Source: Geodermatophilus ruber
GTDB lineage: Bacteria; Actinomycetota; Actinomycetes; Mycobacteriales; Geodermatophilaceae
DNA length: 64,000 nucleotides
Direction of reading: 5' to 3'
Assembly (NCBI RefSeq): GCF_900114385.1
Contig: NZ_FOSW01000005.1
Coordinates: 182,980-246,979 of the forward strand
Below are positions 17,786 through 26,051 of the stretch, piece by piece (position 1 is the first letter of the stretch; the number at the start of each line of letters is the position of its first letter). Under the pieces are notes generated by a model, which searched no databases, was not told where the DNA came from, and saw only the letters and a program-made list of their open reading frames with translations. A program made the position numbers and the translations under genes.

Positions 17786-18817
17786 TCACCGGCGGTTGAC
17801 CGGGCGCATCTCCGGGACGGTCAGCTCGCCGCGGTCGACGATGAGCTCGTCGTCGAGGTAGAGGCTGTTGCCGCGCATCGGGATGTCGAAGTGGCAGGGG
17901 GTGTCGTTCGGGCCACCGAGCTCGTTGTTGGGCCCGATGGAGAACATCACGTTGCCGTAGAAGGAGCGCAGCTCCATGCCCATCCCGCCGGGGAACTGGG
18001 TGAGCCCGTGCCAGTGGGCGCGCTCGTCGAGGCCCCAGCCGACGTGGCTCATGCCGTAGCCGCGGGGGTCGTCGAAGGACTCGATGTAGGACTTCAGCAG
18101 GTCGGCGTCCAGGCCGCCGCGGATGTCGCGGATGAAGCCGGCCTCGATGGTGAGGGTGACCGGGGTCTGCACGTAGGTGTTGAAGGGCAGCAGCACGTCC
18201 CCGGGGGAGAGCACGATCTGCCCGTCCACGCCGTCGTCGGCGCCGCCGGTGAACACGAACGCGGCCGGCCAGTGGTCCCAGCGGCCGGGGGTGTCGGTGT
18301 AGCCGTACTCGCTCATCGTCGGGTAGACGCCCAGCTTGTAGGTGACGTCGGTGCCGCCGGGGCTGGTGATCCGCATGACCTTGGCCTTGGCCAGCAGCTC
18401 GTAAGCGACCTCGACCCGCTCCCGGATCTCCCGGGTGGGCATCAACCGGGCGAGCAGCGGCGCCGGCTCGACGCAGGTCAGGATCCGGGTGCCGGCGTCC
18501 TGGATGGCGAACTGCTCCTTGCTGAACAGCAGGAAGGTCAGGTCGACGACCATGTCGGCGGCCTTCAGGGCCTCGACGGCCAGCGGGTTGTCGGCCAGGC
18601 CGGACTCGCCGACCGCCCAGGCGCCCTTGGCGCTGGAGGGCGAGGGCAGCCGCATGTGGTAGGTCGCCGCGCCCAGCTGCTGGGCGGCCCACAGGAAGGC
18701 GTCGGCGTACTCGGGCCGCTCGCCGCCCCGGGAGAGGACGGCGACGGTCTCGCCCTCGTGCACCCCGGACAGCCGCAGCTGCTCCAGGCAGATGGAGTTG
18801 AACAGGTTCTGGTCCAT
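17786..18817 (-). CDS. nicX: 2,5-dihydroxypyridine 5,6-dioxygenase-like (NicX family)
   Basis: The 343-residue protein matches the NicX family in length and in conserved blocks: TEYGY-type turn (SEYGYTDTPGRWDHWP), SHVGWGL with the presumed iron ligand His258, and CHFDIP with His309 and Asp311, which correspond to the HxD ligand pair of Pseudomonas NicX. The family also resembles M29 aminopeptidases and is often misannotated as such. The reaction is iron-dependent ring opening of 2,5-dihydroxypyridine to N-formylmaleamate. It lies 25 bases after nicD in the operon, whose other products fit the next steps. Confidence 0.88.
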   Translation of the reverse strand: MDQNLFNSICLEQLRLSGVHEGETVAVLSRGGERPEYADAFLWAAQQLGAATYHMRLPSPSSAKGAWAVGESGLADNPLAVEALKAADMVVDLTFLLFSKEQFAIQDAGTRILTCVEPAPLLARLMPTREIRERVEVAYELLAKAKVMRITSPGGTDVTYKLGVYPTMSEYGYTDTPGRWDHWPAAFVFTGGADDGVDGQIVLSPGDVLLPFNTYVQTPVTLTIEAGFIRDIRGGLDADLLKSYIESFDDPRGYGMSHVGWGLDERAHWHGLTQFPGGMGMELRSFYGNVMFSIGPNNELGGPNDTPCHFDIPMRGNSLYLDDELIVDRGELTVPEMRPVNRR

Positions 18818-18842
18818 GAACTGTCTCCTGTCGGTTACGGGA

Positions 18843-19673
18843 TCAGTGCTGCGGGGCGTGCGCGAGCAGGTGCGGACGCACGACGTCGAGGAAGCCGGGC
18901 AGGTTGTCCCACGGCACCATGTGGCCGGCCCGAGGGACGGTGTGGATCTCGATGCCGGGCTGGGCGCGCCGCAGGTCGGCCACGGCCGCCAGCGGCACCA
19001 CGGGGCTGTCCCCGCCGCGGACCAGCACGACCGGCTGGGTGAGCCGCGCCCAGTAGTCGAAGAAGTCCTCGGTCTCGAAGCCCTCGTGGGTCTCCAGCAC
19101 GGCCGTCTCGTCGCAGGAGGCCAGCACCTCCGCCCGCAGCCGCAGCTCGCGCTCGGGCCACAGCGGGTAGAAGCGGCGGACGGCGTGGGCGTCGGTGCCC
19201 GCCTGCGCCTCGTGCAGCTGCTGCAGGAACGCCTCGCGCGAGGTCGGGTACGGGCCGCGGCCCGGGCCGGACACCGGCGGGTCGACCAGCAGCAGCAGGC
19301 CGTGGTCGTCGGGGGCGTGCAGCACCGCGTAGGCCGCGGCGATCCGCGCGCCCATCGAGTGGCCGAGCACGACCGGGCGGCGCAGGTCCAGCGCGCCGAC
19401 CAGGCCGGCGACGTCCGCGGCGTAGTCGACTAGCCGGTACCCGCCCGAGGGCGCCCGGTCGCTCTCCCCGCGGCCGCGCACGTCGGGCACGGTCACCCGG
19501 TAGCCCAGGTCGGCCAGCAGCACGGCGAGGAAGTCCGCAGTCGCCGCCGGGCTGGTGATGCCGGGCAGCACCAGCAGGTCCGGGGCACCGGGCTCGCCGT
19601 AGCGCAGAACGTGGTGGCGCAGCCCGTTCGCTTCCACGAATGCGCTCGCGCCGCGGAGTTCGACGGCGGTCAC
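18843..19673 (-). CDS. nicD: Alpha/beta hydrolase, probable N-formylmaleamate deformylase
   Basis: The 276-residue alpha/beta hydrolase has nucleophile Ser106 in GHSMGA, Asp131 in LVDPPVSGPG at the spacing of the NicD acid, and His251 in AGHMVPWD. Asp131 lies 25 residues after the Ser, close to NicD of Pseudomonas putida. It would cleave N-formylmaleamate to maleamate and formate. GTG 19673 overlaps the upstream HD-protein stop (GTGA). Sequence alone would allow other hydrolase functions; position beside nicX decides the call. Confidence 0.82.
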   Translation of the reverse strand: MTAVELRGASAFVEANGLRHHVLRYGEPGAPDLLVLPGITSPAATADFLAVLLADLGYRVTVPDVRGRGESDRAPSGGYRLVDYAADVAGLVGALDLRRPVVLGHSMGARIAAAYAVLHAPDDHGLLLLVDPPVSGPGRGPYPTSREAFLQQLHEAQAGTDAHAVRRFYPLWPERELRLRAEVLASCDETAVLETHEGFETEDFFDYWARLTQPVVLVRGGDSPVVPLAAVADLRRAQPGIEIHTVPRAGHMVPWDNLPGFLDVVRPHLLAHAPQH

Positions 19674-20278
19674 CGGTCGCCCCCGTCCTCGGCCGGGAGC
19701 TGGTCCAGCGCCCACTCGAGCCACTGGCCGGCCAGCTCCCGGGCGGCCGGCACCCGGATCCGCTCGGCCATGTAGACGAGCTTCTGCGCCCCCTTGTCCC
19801 GGGAGCAGGCGCCGCTCGCGACCCAGTCCCGGGTGAGCCCGGCGAGGGTCTCGAGGAACGACAGCGAGTCCCCGGCCTGCACGTCGTCGGCGCCGCGCAG
19901 GCCGCCCACCTCGTGCAGGCCGACCAGCCGGCGCACCTCCGCGAGGCTCACCTCGGCCGCCGCCGGACCGATGCTTCCCAGCCACACCCCCACGGACTCC
20001 GCGGAGCGCAACGAGTGCGGGTACAGGTAGAACGGGTCGTCCCACTCCGTCGCCCGGTGGTCCAACCGCGGGCCGCCCGGGAACATCCGCTCGATGTCGT
20101 GGGTCATCGCCGCCAGGCGCATCTCCACGGTCGCGTCCGGGTTGAGGTGGACCAGCCAGTCGCGGGCCCGCATCAGGTGCTCGGCCTGGTCGTAGGGCTT
20201 GATCCACTCCGCGGCGAGGACCTCGATCTCGGTCTCCAGCGAGACCTCCGGAGCCGTCCAGGGCAGTGCGGCGGTCAT
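19670..20278 (-). CDS. HD-domain protein of unknown function in the catabolic operon
   Basis: The 202-residue protein has a likely HD metal site: His34, His60-Asp61 (MTHDIERMF) and His88. It overlaps both neighbours by four bases, so it is translated as an integral part of the operon between the CoxG-like and deformylase genes. HD proteins are usually phosphohydrolases. If the pathway uses a phosphorylated intermediate, as the PEP-synthase-like pair suggests, this could be the matching phosphatase; that is a hypothesis, not something the sequence proves. Confidence 0.75.
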   Translation of the reverse strand: MTAALPWTAPEVSLETEIEVLAAEWIKPYDQAEHLMRARDWLVHLNPDATVEMRLAAMTHDIERMFPGGPRLDHRATEWDDPFYLYPHSLRSAESVGVWLGSIGPAAAEVSLAEVRRLVGLHEVGGLRGADDVQAGDSLSFLETLAGLTRDWVASGACSRDKGAQKLVYMAERIRVPAARELAGQWLEWALDQLPAEDGGDR

Positions 20279-20922
20279 CGGCGGGACCGCCGCCGGCCGC
20301 GCCGCAGGGCGACGATGCTCAGCACCACCGACACCGCGCTGAGCGCCGCGGCCACCTTCGACCACGGGTCCCCCGCTGGCAGGTCGCTGACCGGCGGAAG
20401 CGCGGAGCCCGTGGTGCGCACGGCGGCGGGAGCCGCCGTGGGAGCCACCGCGGCGGCGGCCGCGGCCGGCGTGGAACCGCCGCCGAGGGCCTGCTCCAGG
20501 TTGCGGGCGAACTGCCCGGTCACCTTGCCGGCCTGCTTGGCCACGACCTTCTGCCCGACGCTGCCGAGCGCGCCGGCGAGGGCGACATCGCCCTCGACCA
20601 TGACGACCGTGCGGTCGCCGGCCGGCTCCAGCTGGACGGTGACGCCGGCGCGCACGTTGCCCATCGCGCCGCGGACGCTCTTGCCGGTGGCGGTGAAGCC
20701 GATCAGCTTCTCGGGCACCCGCTCGACGATGGTCACCTTCGCGGCGAAGGTCGCCGTCATCGGGCCGACGCTCTGGGTCAGCCGGACGTCGATGTCGTCG
20801 GGGGTGACGACGGTGAGCTGCTCGACACCGGGCACGCACTCGGCGACCCGCTCCGGCTGCTCGAAGAACGTCCACACCGATGCCACCGGCTGGGCGACCT
20901 CGAACTCCTCGCGCAGCTTCAT
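20275..20922 (-). CDS. coxG: CoxG-like SRPBCC protein with C-terminal membrane anchor
   Basis: Residues 1-145 form an SRPBCC/CoxG domain (start MKLREEFEVAQPVASVW, then CVPGVEQL). An Ala/Pro-rich linker and one C-terminal hydrophobic helix (about 187-205) with a basic GRRRSRR tail follow, as in CoxG of CO dehydrogenase loci, which recruits the molybdenum enzyme to the membrane or delivers substrate and electrons. A strong GGGAGGAG site precedes ATG 20922. Its place among the hydroxylase subunits suggests it tethers this hydroxylase to the respiratory chain. Confidence 0.87.
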   Translation of the reverse strand: MKLREEFEVAQPVASVWTFFEQPERVAECVPGVEQLTVVTPDDIDVRLTQSVGPMTATFAAKVTIVERVPEKLIGFTATGKSVRGAMGNVRAGVTVQLEPAGDRTVVMVEGDVALAGALGSVGQKVVAKQAGKVTGQFARNLEQALGGGSTPAAAAAAVAPTAAPAAVRTTGSALPPVSDLPAGDPWSKVAAALSAVSVVLSIVALRRGRRRSRR

Positions 20923-21008
20923 GACTGGATCTCCTCCCGGGAGGGCAGCGGCGTCGGGTAACGCCGGCCCGTGGGCTCGTATTCGGGTGGGCGGCGGCCG
21001 CCCGGGGT

Positions 21009-21872
21009 TCAGTGCGCGCCGGCGGCGCGCAGCTCGGTCAGCACCCGGCGGACGTAGACGGGCACCAGGTGTCGGCGGTACTCGGCGGTGGCGCGCACGT
21101 CCGTGGGCGGGTCGATCACCGCGAGCGCCGCCTGTGCGGCGGCATCGAGGTCGGTGTCGGTCAGCTCCGTGCCGGCCAGCGCGTCCCCGGCCGCCGCGGC
21201 GAGCACCGGGGTGTCGGCCACCCCACCCAGGGCGATCCGCACGTCCCGCCACCGACCCTCGTCGTCCCGGTCACCGGTGGCGACGACGCTGAGGACGGCG
21301 AAGTCGTTGTGCTTGCGGCACATCTCGCCGAACGCCACGTGCTGCGGGTGGCGCGGGAACTCCACGGCGGTGACCAGCTCGTCGAGCTCGAGCGCCGTGG
21401 CGTAGGAGCCGGTGTAGAACTCCGCCAGCGGGATCCGCCGGGTGCCGCGGGGCCCTACGGCGGTCACGACCGCGCCGAGCACCAGGCAGGCCAGCGGCAT
21501 CTCGCCGGTCGGGTCGCCCTGCACCAGCGCGCCGCCGACGGTGCCCCGGTTGCGCACCTGCCGGTCGCCGATGTGCCGGACGACGCGGGCCAGCAGCGGC
21601 AGCCGCTGCGCCACCACCTCGGACCGCTCGACCGTGGTGTAGCGGGTGAGCGCGCCCAGCACGGTGCGGTCGCCGTCGACGGTGATGTCGTCGAGCTCGT
21701 CGACGTCGTTGATGTCGACCAGCGCCGCCGGCCGCCACAGCCGCATGTTGAGCATCGGGACGAGGCTCTGCCCGCCGGCGAGCACGCGGGCGGCGCCCGC
21801 GTGCTCGCCGAGGTGGGCGACTGCCTCGGCGACCGACGTCGGCCGGTGGTAGGCGAAGGCTGCGGGCTTCAC
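21009..21872 (-). CDS. Molybdenum hydroxylase FAD-binding medium subunit
   Basis: The 287-residue protein has the CO dehydrogenase-type flavoprotein fold: AGGQSLVPMLNMRL (pyrophosphate loop) and GTVGGALVQGDPTGEMP, plus a C-terminal CODH_FAD_C domain. It passes electrons from the [2Fe-2S] subunit to the acceptor. GTG 21872 overlaps the stop of the PPDK-like gene (GTGA). It is separated from its small and large partners by four genes, an unusual order for a three-subunit hydroxylase. Confidence 0.93.
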   Translation of the reverse strand: MKPAAFAYHRPTSVAEAVAHLGEHAGAARVLAGGQSLVPMLNMRLWRPAALVDINDVDELDDITVDGDRTVLGALTRYTTVERSEVVAQRLPLLARVVRHIGDRQVRNRGTVGGALVQGDPTGEMPLACLVLGAVVTAVGPRGTRRIPLAEFYTGSYATALELDELVTAVEFPRHPQHVAFGEMCRKHNDFAVLSVVATGDRDDEGRWRDVRIALGGVADTPVLAAAAGDALAGTELTDTDLDAAAQAALAVIDPPTDVRATAEYRRHLVPVYVRRVLTELRAAGAH

Positions 21873-22969
21873 GAGGCGCGGTTCCCGCCCTGCACCACGC
21901 CGACGCCGGCGAAGCGGGCCAGCACGTGGCTGACCGCCGACTTCTTCTCGGTGACCAGCTGCTCGGCCTGCCGATGGCTCCACACCGTCTCCGGGCGGAC
22001 CTGCAGCACGTGCACGTCACCGGTGGCGCTGACGGCCCACTCGATGTCCTGCGGGGCGCCGCGGTGCCGCTCGATCCGCTTGGCCAGCTCGGCCAGGGCG
22101 TGGATCTGCACGTCATCCAGGCAGGGGGCGGCGCAGAGCTCGGCCGCCACCGGGACCAGGCCGACCGCGGCGATCGCCGGGTCGAAGCTGTACTGCTGCT
22201 CCTGGTGGGCGACGTCGCGCTTGAGGACCTCGAAGGTCACCTTGTCGACGACGTAGCGGCTCGGGGTGACCCCGCCGCTGACGACGCCCTCGCCCAGGCC
22301 CCAGCAGCCCTCGATGACCACTTTGGAACGGTCGCCGGTCACCGGGTCGAGGGTGAACATGACCCCGGCCGACCGGGCCTCCACCATCTGCTGCACGCCG
22401 ACGCAGATGCCGTGGTCAACGGCGACCGCCGCGGGGTCAGCGTCCGGCCGGTAGGTGAGCACCGCGGCGCCGAACATGCCGGCCCAGCAGCTGCGGACGT
22501 GCTTCAGCACGTCCTCGGCCCCGCGGATCCACAGGAAGGTGTCGTACTGCCCGGCGAAGCTCGCGCCGGCCAGGTCCTCGGACTCGCCGCTGGAGCGCAC
22601 CGCCACCGGGAGGCCCTCCCGCCCGGTGCGCCGCTCGAGCTCCGCGTAGGCGCTACGGACGGCGGCCTCCAGGTCGGCCGGCAGCGGCGCGGCCTCGATG
22701 GCCGCGGTGAACTCCGCGCTGATCTCCTGCACCCGGGCGAGGTCGGCGCCCACCGCCTCGGCGCGCACCTGCCGGGCCCGCTCGGCCAGGCCGGCGGACT
22801 CCAGGAAGTACCGGTAGGCGGTGGTGGTGATGCCGAACCCGCCGGGGACGGCGAACCCGCCCGCGGTCATCTCCGCGAGGCTGGCGAACTTCCCGCCGAG
22901 CAGCTTGCTGCCGACGGCCTCCGGCTCGTCGATCCAGAGGACGAACGGGGATGCGGTGGCGGTGGTCAT
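21869..22969 (-). CDS. Stand-alone PEP synthase/PPDK ATP-binding domain protein
   Basis: The 366-residue protein is only the ATP-grasp half of PEP synthase: GGKFASLAEMTAGGFAVPGG, then AVRSSGESEDLAGASFAGQY, then ARSAGVMFTLDPVTGD, and DIEWA ... LQVRPETVW at the end. It lacks the phosphohistidine and PEP-binding domains of the full 800-residue enzyme. The next gene upstream supplies the phosphohistidine domain. The pair resembles PpsB and PpsA of phenylphosphate synthase, which phosphorylates phenol, so this half probably transfers phosphate from ATP to the partner's His. Overlap by four bases with both neighbours implies matched synthesis. Confidence 0.88.
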   Translation of the reverse strand: MTTATASPFVLWIDEPEAVGSKLLGGKFASLAEMTAGGFAVPGGFGITTTAYRYFLESAGLAERARQVRAEAVGADLARVQEISAEFTAAIEAAPLPADLEAAVRSAYAELERRTGREGLPVAVRSSGESEDLAGASFAGQYDTFLWIRGAEDVLKHVRSCWAGMFGAAVLTYRPDADPAAVAVDHGICVGVQQMVEARSAGVMFTLDPVTGDRSKVVIEGCWGLGEGVVSGGVTPSRYVVDKVTFEVLKRDVAHQEQQYSFDPAIAAVGLVPVAAELCAAPCLDDVQIHALAELAKRIERHRGAPQDIEWAVSATGDVHVLQVRPETVWSHRQAEQLVTEKKSAVSHVLARFAGVGVVQGGNRAS

Positions 22970-24858
22970 GCGGACACGTCCTCGAGAACACGGACGACGC
23001 CGGTGTTGCCGTCGACCTCGATGAGCTGACCAGTGCGGATGGAGGTGGTCGCGAAGCCCGTTCCGACGACCGCCGGCAGGCCGTACTCGCGGCAGACGAT
23101 GGCGGTGTGCGCCATGATCCCGCCGACGTCGGAGACCGCGGCCGACAGCCGCGAGAAGACCGGCGCCCAGCTCGGGGCGGTGATCCGGCAGACCAGGATG
23201 TCGCCGTCCTCCACCTCGTGCAGCTGCTCGGGGTCGATGATCACCCGGGCGCGGCCGGTGGCCTTGCCGGCGGAGGCCGCGACGCCGCGCAGCTCGCCGC
23301 CGTCCTGGCCATCCACCCCGAGCCACTCCTGCACCGACTCCTGGGTGATGCCCCAGAGCATCACGGTGAGCGGCTCGGTGATGAACTCCGGCGGGATGCC
23401 GAGGGCCGGCAGCGGCGGGTTGGCCTTGAGCACCTCGCGGATCCGCTTGCGCCGCTCGACCTCCGGGCGCCAGTAGGTGACGCCGCGGGCCTCGGTGCCG
23501 GTGGCCCAGCCGATGTTCAGGTCGTACAGCGCCGAGTAGATCTCGTTGCGGTGCAGGTAGAAGACGTCCTCGCGGTCGTCGAGGAAGTCGTGGGCGACGA
23601 AGACGTCACCGAGCTCGCGCACCTTGGACCAGAACAGCGAGTGGTGCCAGTGCTCGACGTAGAAGTTGTGGTTCTCGACGAACGGGAACACCTGGCGGGC
23701 CAGCTCGACCAGCCCGTCGAAGGACTCCCGGTCGGCGTCGGTCGGCAGGTAGCTGCGGTACTCCGCCGTGACCCGGACCCGCTCGGCCAGGATCTCGTCG
23801 AGCGGGCGGCGGATGTCCTCCCCGGCGAGCAGGGCCTGGACGTAGCCGCGCATGGCGCTGAAGGGCAGCCGCAGGTCGTCGATCCACGCGCGGTCGCTGT
23901 GGGTGTAGCCGGCGCCGGTGGAGAACCAGAACCACGGGTCCTTGGCCTTCTCGAACGCGGAGATCCACTGCGAGCCGTTCGGGTGCGCGGCGATCGCGTT
24001 CAGCGTCGCGTCGGGGTCGTCGTTGCCGAGCACGATGTCGCTGAGCTCGAGCTCGACCGCGAGCTTGGCCAGCCCGCGCACCTCGTCGTCCGGGCGGAAC
24101 AGCAGGATGTCGATGCCCGACACCATGCTGGCGATCGTCTGGTCGCTGATCCCGGGGAACGCGGCCTGGCAGAACTCGCGGAAGGTGAGGTAGGCGCCGT
24201 ACCCGAGGTTGAGCATCTCGAAGTGGTAGGAGCCCATCTCGAACAGGTTCTCGATGAGCGCGCCGTAGCTGGTGAGCAGGTCGTAGGTGGAGTAGACGCC
24301 GCGGTGCTCGAAGACGCTGCTCTCCGGCTCCATGCCGGGCAGCGGCGCGAACCGGATCGCCTTGAGCCGCTCGATGCAGTCGGTGGCCTTGGCCACCCAC
24401 TGCTCGTAGATCTCGTCCCAGTTCTCGTAGTAGTGCCCGGCGCGGACGGCGAACTCCTGCGCCCGCTGGGCCACCTCGTCGGGGTCGGTGACAGCGTTCG
24501 GGCTGATGTAGAGGTAGCCGTTGATGATCCGGTGGTCGATCCCGCCCGCCGGCGGCACCGGCCAGACCCGGGTCGACATCTGGCTGGCCGCCACCCACCA
24601 GTTCTCGGTCATGATCGTGTCGAACGGGTACAGCGGCTCGGGGTTGTGCATCCCGTCGAAGAACCAGAACTTGCCGTCCTCGAACTCGCGGCGCTCGTCG
24701 CTGAGCAGGGCGTAGTACGGGTACATGCTCTGCCAGCCCTCGGCGCCGGCCGGGGTCTGGACGGCGAACGGGCTGGCGAACCGCTTGCCGGGGACCGCTT
24801 GGGCGGCCCCCTCGGAGCTGGGCACGCCGTCGGTCGAGTTCGAACTGGTGAGCGTCAT
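22966..24858 (-). CDS. PEP-utilising mobile (phosphohistidine) domain protein
   Basis: The 630-residue protein ends in a PEP-utilisers mobile domain with the phospho-acceptor His584 in GGIMAHTAIVCREYG. The first 480 residues are rich in Trp, Tyr and Phe and have no Walker or ATP-grasp motif; they resemble the large N-terminal part of PpsA-like proteins and could hold the acceptor-substrate site. It is separated by 79 bases from the amidase gene upstream and overlaps the ATP-grasp gene downstream. Likely function: transfer of phosphate from His584 to a hydroxylated ring. Confidence 0.85.
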   Translation of the reverse strand: MTLTSSNSTDGVPSSEGAAQAVPGKRFASPFAVQTPAGAEGWQSMYPYYALLSDERREFEDGKFWFFDGMHNPEPLYPFDTIMTENWWVAASQMSTRVWPVPPAGGIDHRIINGYLYISPNAVTDPDEVAQRAQEFAVRAGHYYENWDEIYEQWVAKATDCIERLKAIRFAPLPGMEPESSVFEHRGVYSTYDLLTSYGALIENLFEMGSYHFEMLNLGYGAYLTFREFCQAAFPGISDQTIASMVSGIDILLFRPDDEVRGLAKLAVELELSDIVLGNDDPDATLNAIAAHPNGSQWISAFEKAKDPWFWFSTGAGYTHSDRAWIDDLRLPFSAMRGYVQALLAGEDIRRPLDEILAERVRVTAEYRSYLPTDADRESFDGLVELARQVFPFVENHNFYVEHWHHSLFWSKVRELGDVFVAHDFLDDREDVFYLHRNEIYSALYDLNIGWATGTEARGVTYWRPEVERRKRIREVLKANPPLPALGIPPEFITEPLTVMLWGITQESVQEWLGVDGQDGGELRGVAASAGKATGRARVIIDPEQLHEVEDGDILVCRITAPSWAPVFSRLSAAVSDVGGIMAHTAIVCREYGLPAVVGTGFATTSIRTGQLIEVDGNTGVVRVLEDVSA

Positions 24859-24937
24859 GCGGGCGCCTCCGCCTCGGACAGGGTCGTGGACTGGTGCGGT
24901 GCTGGGATGCGGTGCGGTGCTGTCACCGACGTCCGGC

Positions 24938-25570
24938 TCACGCGAGAGCCGCGACGTAGGTCAGGACGTCGCCGAGATCGACCACGTCGCCGTACTTCTC
25001 GTTGATGTCGAACAGGCTCGCGTCGTGCGGGCCCTGCGCGCGGTCGGCCACGCAGTCGCGCGGCACGAGGGTCGGGTAGCCGTGCTGGACGGCGTCCACG
25101 ACGGTCGCGCGCACGCACCCGCTGGTCGTGGCTCCGGTGACGATCACCGTGTCCACCCGGCGCGAAGCCAGGTACGACGCGAGGGCCGTGCCGAAGAACG
25201 CCGACGCGCCGGTCTTCACCACCAGGTGCTCGTCCGGCCGCGGGGACAGTCGCTCGTCGACCTCGACCAGCCGGCTGCCGGCCTCGAGCGCGGCCATCCC
25301 GGTCGCCTTCTTCAGCCACGCCAGCGAGCCGACCTGGCCCTGGTCGTAGGCGATGGTGGTGAAGACGACCGGCAGGTCCTGCGCGCGGGCTGCGTCGAGC
25401 AGCCGCGCGGTGGCCAGGACAGCGCCGGACATGTCCGACCCGGTGGGATACTCCGGATCGGTGAAGCCGTAGGTGAAGTCGACGACGACCACCGCGGGTC
25501 GGCTGCCGCGCTCGATCGGGCGGCCGAAGCCCGCCCGGTCGTAGACCTGGGCGGTCGTGGGTGCACCCAT
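24938..25570 (-). CDS. nicF: Isochorismatase-family hydrolase, probable maleamate amidase
   Basis: The 210-residue cysteine hydrolase has the triad Asp31 (VVDFTYGF), Lys119 (VVKTGASAFFGT) and Cys152 (GATTSGCVRAT), and the length of NicF-type maleamate amidohydrolases. It would convert maleamate to maleate and ammonia. It is the first gene of the minus-strand operon; GGAG precedes ATG 25570, and a 16-bp palindrome lies 77 bases upstream. Related N-carbamoylsarcosine amidases are possible by fold, but the pathway context supports maleamate. Confidence 0.86.
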   Translation of the reverse strand: MGAPTTAQVYDRAGFGRPIERGSRPAVVVVDFTYGFTDPEYPTGSDMSGAVLATARLLDAARAQDLPVVFTTIAYDQGQVGSLAWLKKATGMAALEAGSRLVEVDERLSPRPDEHLVVKTGASAFFGTALASYLASRRVDTVIVTGATTSGCVRATVVDAVQHGYPTLVPRDCVADRAQGPHDASLFDINEKYGDVVDLGDVLTYVAALA

Positions 25571-25645
25571 GTCGTCTCCTTCCGCTGCCGCCGTGCCGGT
25601 CCAGATCCGGCCGGAGTGTGATCCACATCTATGACGTGGACAACA

Positions 25646-25663
25646 TGGCATACATGTATACCA
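25646..25663. promoter_or_regulatory. Palindromic operator candidate 1
   Basis: GGCATACATGTATACC (25647-25662) is palindromic except for one pair, flanked by T and A, and lies 77 bases upstream of the nicF start. A near-identical copy is at 25882-25899. Symmetric GTATAC-type sites are typical of GntR/FCD regulators, and such a regulator gene (27631-28320) is close by. Confidence 0.65.
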
Positions 25664-25881
25664 ACCGCCCCGGGCTCGTCCAGCCCCCTCGCTGGACTCC
25701 CGATGCCGGGCGCCGCCCGGTTCGCGGCAAGGGTCTCGAGTCGCGGCGAACCGCAGCCCACCTTCTGTGAGCCAGGTGTCCCAGGGGTTACCGCCGCGTT
25801 GAGAACGCGGCTCGGTCACCCAGCCCCGTGACCGACGGATTTCCCGGCGGACGCGAATTGATCACGGGTCTTGTGAGGGCG

Positions 25882-25899
25882 TGGCATACGTGTATACCT
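25882..25899. promoter_or_regulatory. Palindromic operator candidate 2
   Basis: GGCATACGTGTATACC (25883-25898) differs from site 1 at one base, is in the same orientation 236 bases away, and lies about 150 bases upstream of the Amt-like gene. The pair could control both directions or support DNA looping. Confidence 0.65.
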
Positions 25900-26051
25900 T
25901 CCGCCACAGCTCGGGCCGTGGGCCATCTCACACCGAGATCGGGAAACCGGCACCGCCGGCACCCGCGCCGCGTACGAGCTCCCCGCACCACCCTGCTCCG
26001 CCCCCGCTCAGGACCACAGGCCCGGCGCCGCAGCGCCGCTCAGGAGGAAGC

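Larger units (their letters stand above)
25571..26051. promoter_or_regulatory. Divergent control region of the catabolic island
   Basis: These 481 bases separate the 11-gene minus-strand operon from the Amt-like gene. They are more AT-rich than the surroundings around two near-identical palindromes (25646-25663 and 25882-25899), and no gene is visible. Both promoters must be here; I could not fix -10/-35 boxes with confidence. Confidence 0.55.

Noticed and set aside
14634-17861. A 1075-residue plus-strand frame opposite the molybdenum hydroxylase genes
   Set aside because: Shadow frame with no motif; both hydroxylase subunits on the minus strand have complete cofactor sites.
17786-18817. M29 aminopeptidase annotation
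   Set aside because: Fold is related, but the conserved blocks, HxD pair and pathway neighbours fit NicX dioxygenase better.
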